Assembly: GCA_027296925.1 (NCBI GenBank)
Contig: JAPUIP010000750.1
Location: 1 to 5,781, forward strand
Length of the DNA stretch: 5,781 nt
Direction: 5' to 3'
Source of the DNA: Candidatus Poribacteria bacterium
Lineage (GTDB): Bacteria > Poribacteria > WGA-4E > PCPOR2b
Below, one piece after another: positions 5,057 through 5,781 of the stretch (positions are counted from its first letter, which is position 1; every line of letters begins with the position of its first letter). The position numbers and the translations under genes were made by a program. Under the pieces are notes generated by a model. It ran no database searches. It worked only from the letters and a program-made list of their open reading frames with translations, and had not been told where the DNA came from.

Positions 5057-5254
5057 TGGTGCACCTCCAAGTGAACGACCCCGCAGCAAGCCCTAGAACG
5101 ACTCGATTGTACGCCTGGTGAGAAAAAAGTGGGAAATCCATTTTAACAGAAAGATGCCCGCATCCTTGGGAACTTTAAACCAAGCACTTGCGCTATCCGT
5201 TGTGAACATAACCCACCTAAATCCTACCTAATTTCACCCACCAATATCATTTGA

Positions 5255-5274
5255 TGACACAATGCTGACACAAT
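5255..5274 (-). promoter_or_regulatory. Direct repeat with an 11-base period
   Basis: The 9-base word TGACACAAT occurs twice with GC between; on the minus strand it reads ATTGTGTCA twice. The exact 11-base period and TTGTG core resemble the TTGTGA repeats at 1176-1192. A weak TGATAT follows 18 bases after TTGTGT on the minus strand, so this may be a promoter-activator site for the membrane protein gene, about 200 bases upstream of its start. Confidence 0.4.
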
Positions 5275-5279
5275 AGGGC

Positions 5280-5294
5280 CTAACCTCAGGTTAG
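5280..5294. promoter_or_regulatory. Perfect 15-base palindrome, possible operator
   Basis: CTAACCT-C-AGGTTAG has 7-base arms around one central base and lies 5 bases from the direct repeat at 5255-5274. Such short, tight dyads are typical of dimeric repressor or MerR-like operators. No regulator gene is next to it, so the binding protein is unknown. Confidence 0.4.
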
Positions 5295-5371
5295 TGGAAT
5301 CATTGGAAGAATTTTCAAACACCCTGAGCTACATGCATTTTTGAAAACGTGCGAAAAAACTCGCTTGTCTG

Positions 5372-5401
5372 AACGTCCGATTATGGCCGAAAGCGGCCGT
5401 T
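5372..5401. repeat. 30-base palindromic repeat, copy 2
   Basis: The 8-14-8 layout is AACGTCCG, a middle containing TGGCCGAAAG, then CGGCCGTT. An inner perfect stem GGCCG/CGGCC with a 4-base loop is also available. It is followed 4 bases later by copy 3, forming a tandem pair. Confidence 0.6.
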
Positions 5402-5405
5402 TGTG

Positions 5406-5435
5406 AATGTCCGGAAACGACCCATAGCGGGCATT
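5406..5435. repeat. 30-base palindromic repeat, copy 3
   Basis: AATGTCCG, a 14-base middle that has diverged (with CGACCCATAG), and CGGGCATT, pairing at all 8 stem positions with one G-U. The stem is kept while the middle differs from copies 1 and 2, which suggests the hairpin itself is what is conserved. Confidence 0.6.
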
Positions 5436-5500
5436 CGTGTTCGGGGAGAACAAGCAATAGATACGGATTCAACGAGTCACGAGATTTTCTACACCGCGGC

Positions 5501-5781
5501 TCATCGTCTTACGGCGCGCCGCTCGTGGCGACGGTGGACACCGGCGGCGGATGTGGGACTTATGGGGACTCCGACAGGGTCGATAAATAATACAACCGCG
5601 CCCCCGGTGGCCGGCAATTCACCTGCGAGTACGCGCACTTCGAAATCAAACTCGTCACCCCTCACCTTGGGGGCGCTGGGTAGCACCACGACGACGTCCG
5701 TAATATCACCGTGGGTACCAAAAATCGACACTGCGGCATTCGGTGGGTTTTGGAGGAAATTGTTCTTGCCCCTCGTCACGA
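5501..5781 (-). CDS. Conserved hypothetical protein, C-terminal part (gene runs off the right edge)
   Basis: An open frame reading into the right edge; the 93 or so visible residues appear to be the end of a longer protein. The GTG at 5779 looks internal, as no ribosome site can be seen. The sequence FLQNPPNAAVSIF, then ITDVVVVLPSAPKV, then VRVLAGELPATGG, VVLFIDPVGVPISPTSAAG and a basic HRRHERRAVRR tail resembles short hypothetical proteins common in environmental proteobacteria (pattern NPPNA..S, DVVVVL, GGxxxLFIDxxGxPxxPxSxAGxxRR). Their function is unknown to me. Alternating hydrophobic residues suggest a beta-rich fold. The recognition is from memory of a sequence pattern and carries no functional weight. 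Confidence 0.65.
   Translation of the reverse strand, partial: VTRGKNNFLQNPPNAAVSIFGTHGDITDVVVVLPSAPKVRGDEFDFEVRVLAGELPATGGAVVLFIDPVGVPISPTSAAGVHRRHERRAVRR

Larger units (their letters stand above)
5057..5500. other. Non-coding stretch upstream of the membrane protein gene
   Basis: These 444 bases hold no convincing gene. Near the gene lie its strong ribosome site and -10-like hexamers (TAAAAT in TGTTAAAATGG, and TACAAT further down) without good -35 partners. A 5-base-stem inverted repeat CTTGG/CCAAG (5164-5183), a direct repeat (5255-5274), a palindrome (5280-5294) and two hairpin repeats (5372-5435) fill the rest. The latter may serve as the 3' end of the transcript from the right-edge gene. 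Confidence 0.6.

Noticed and set aside
5057..5089. Longer start of the membrane protein gene at 5089
   Set aside because: It lacks a ribosome site, and the internal ATG at 5056 has GGAGGT at ideal spacing which would otherwise lie inside coding sequence.
5372..5435. Tandem hairpins as an insertion sequence end or integration site
   Set aside because: There is no transposase or integrase gene and no target duplication visible; a dispersed REP-like repeat explains them better.

Overview
The window looks like chromosomal DNA of a Gram-negative proteobacterium, most likely gammaproteobacterial. This is inferred from gene content: an exported MsrA, a DUF1223 protein, a Met-rich exported repeat protein and an OmpR/PhoB-type two-component system. 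There are no tRNA or rRNA genes, no insertion sequence and no CRISPR array. Every gene I can support lies on the minus strand, so the biological reading order runs from the right edge to the left edge.

In that order: (i) the C-terminal end of a conserved hypothetical protein (about 5501 to the right edge); (ii) a 444-base non-coding stretch (5057-5500) with two tandem 30-base hairpin repeats, a 15-base palindrome and a pair of 9-base direct repeats; (iii) a 226-residue multi-pass membrane protein of unknown function (4376-5056) with a CSVMGC motif; (iv) a 471-base non-coding stretch (3905-4375) with a third copy of the hairpin repeat, a promoter-like motif and a long structured leader; (v) a small exported methionine-rich protein (3548-3904) resembling the MxKDx pentapeptide-repeat family; (vi) a PhoB/OmpR-type response regulator and its sensor kinase (3412-1232), 3 bases apart; (vii) an exported DUF1223 thioredoxin-fold protein (304-1098); (viii) the N-terminal third of an exported or membrane-anchored peptide methionine sulfoxide reductase MsrA (1-251).

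The most interesting reading is that these genes form a cell-envelope methionine redox module. A sacrificial Met-rich periplasmic protein would be oxidised by reactive chlorine or oxygen species, and an exported MsrA would repair it. A CxxC protein (DUF1223) might supply or relay thiol reductant, and the two-component system between them might sense the stress. It would be analogous to, but built differently from, the MrpX/MsrP (YedY1) hypochlorite defence described in Azospira. Supporting this link, a 28-base motif with the core CTGTTAT..AATTGT.AATATTT occurs upstream of both the Met-rich gene and the DUF1223-msrA pair. Hexamer-to-nonamer direct repeats with an 11-base period, typical of PhoB-family binding sites, occur at three promoter regions. 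The functional connection is inference; the genes and repeats are visible in the sequence.
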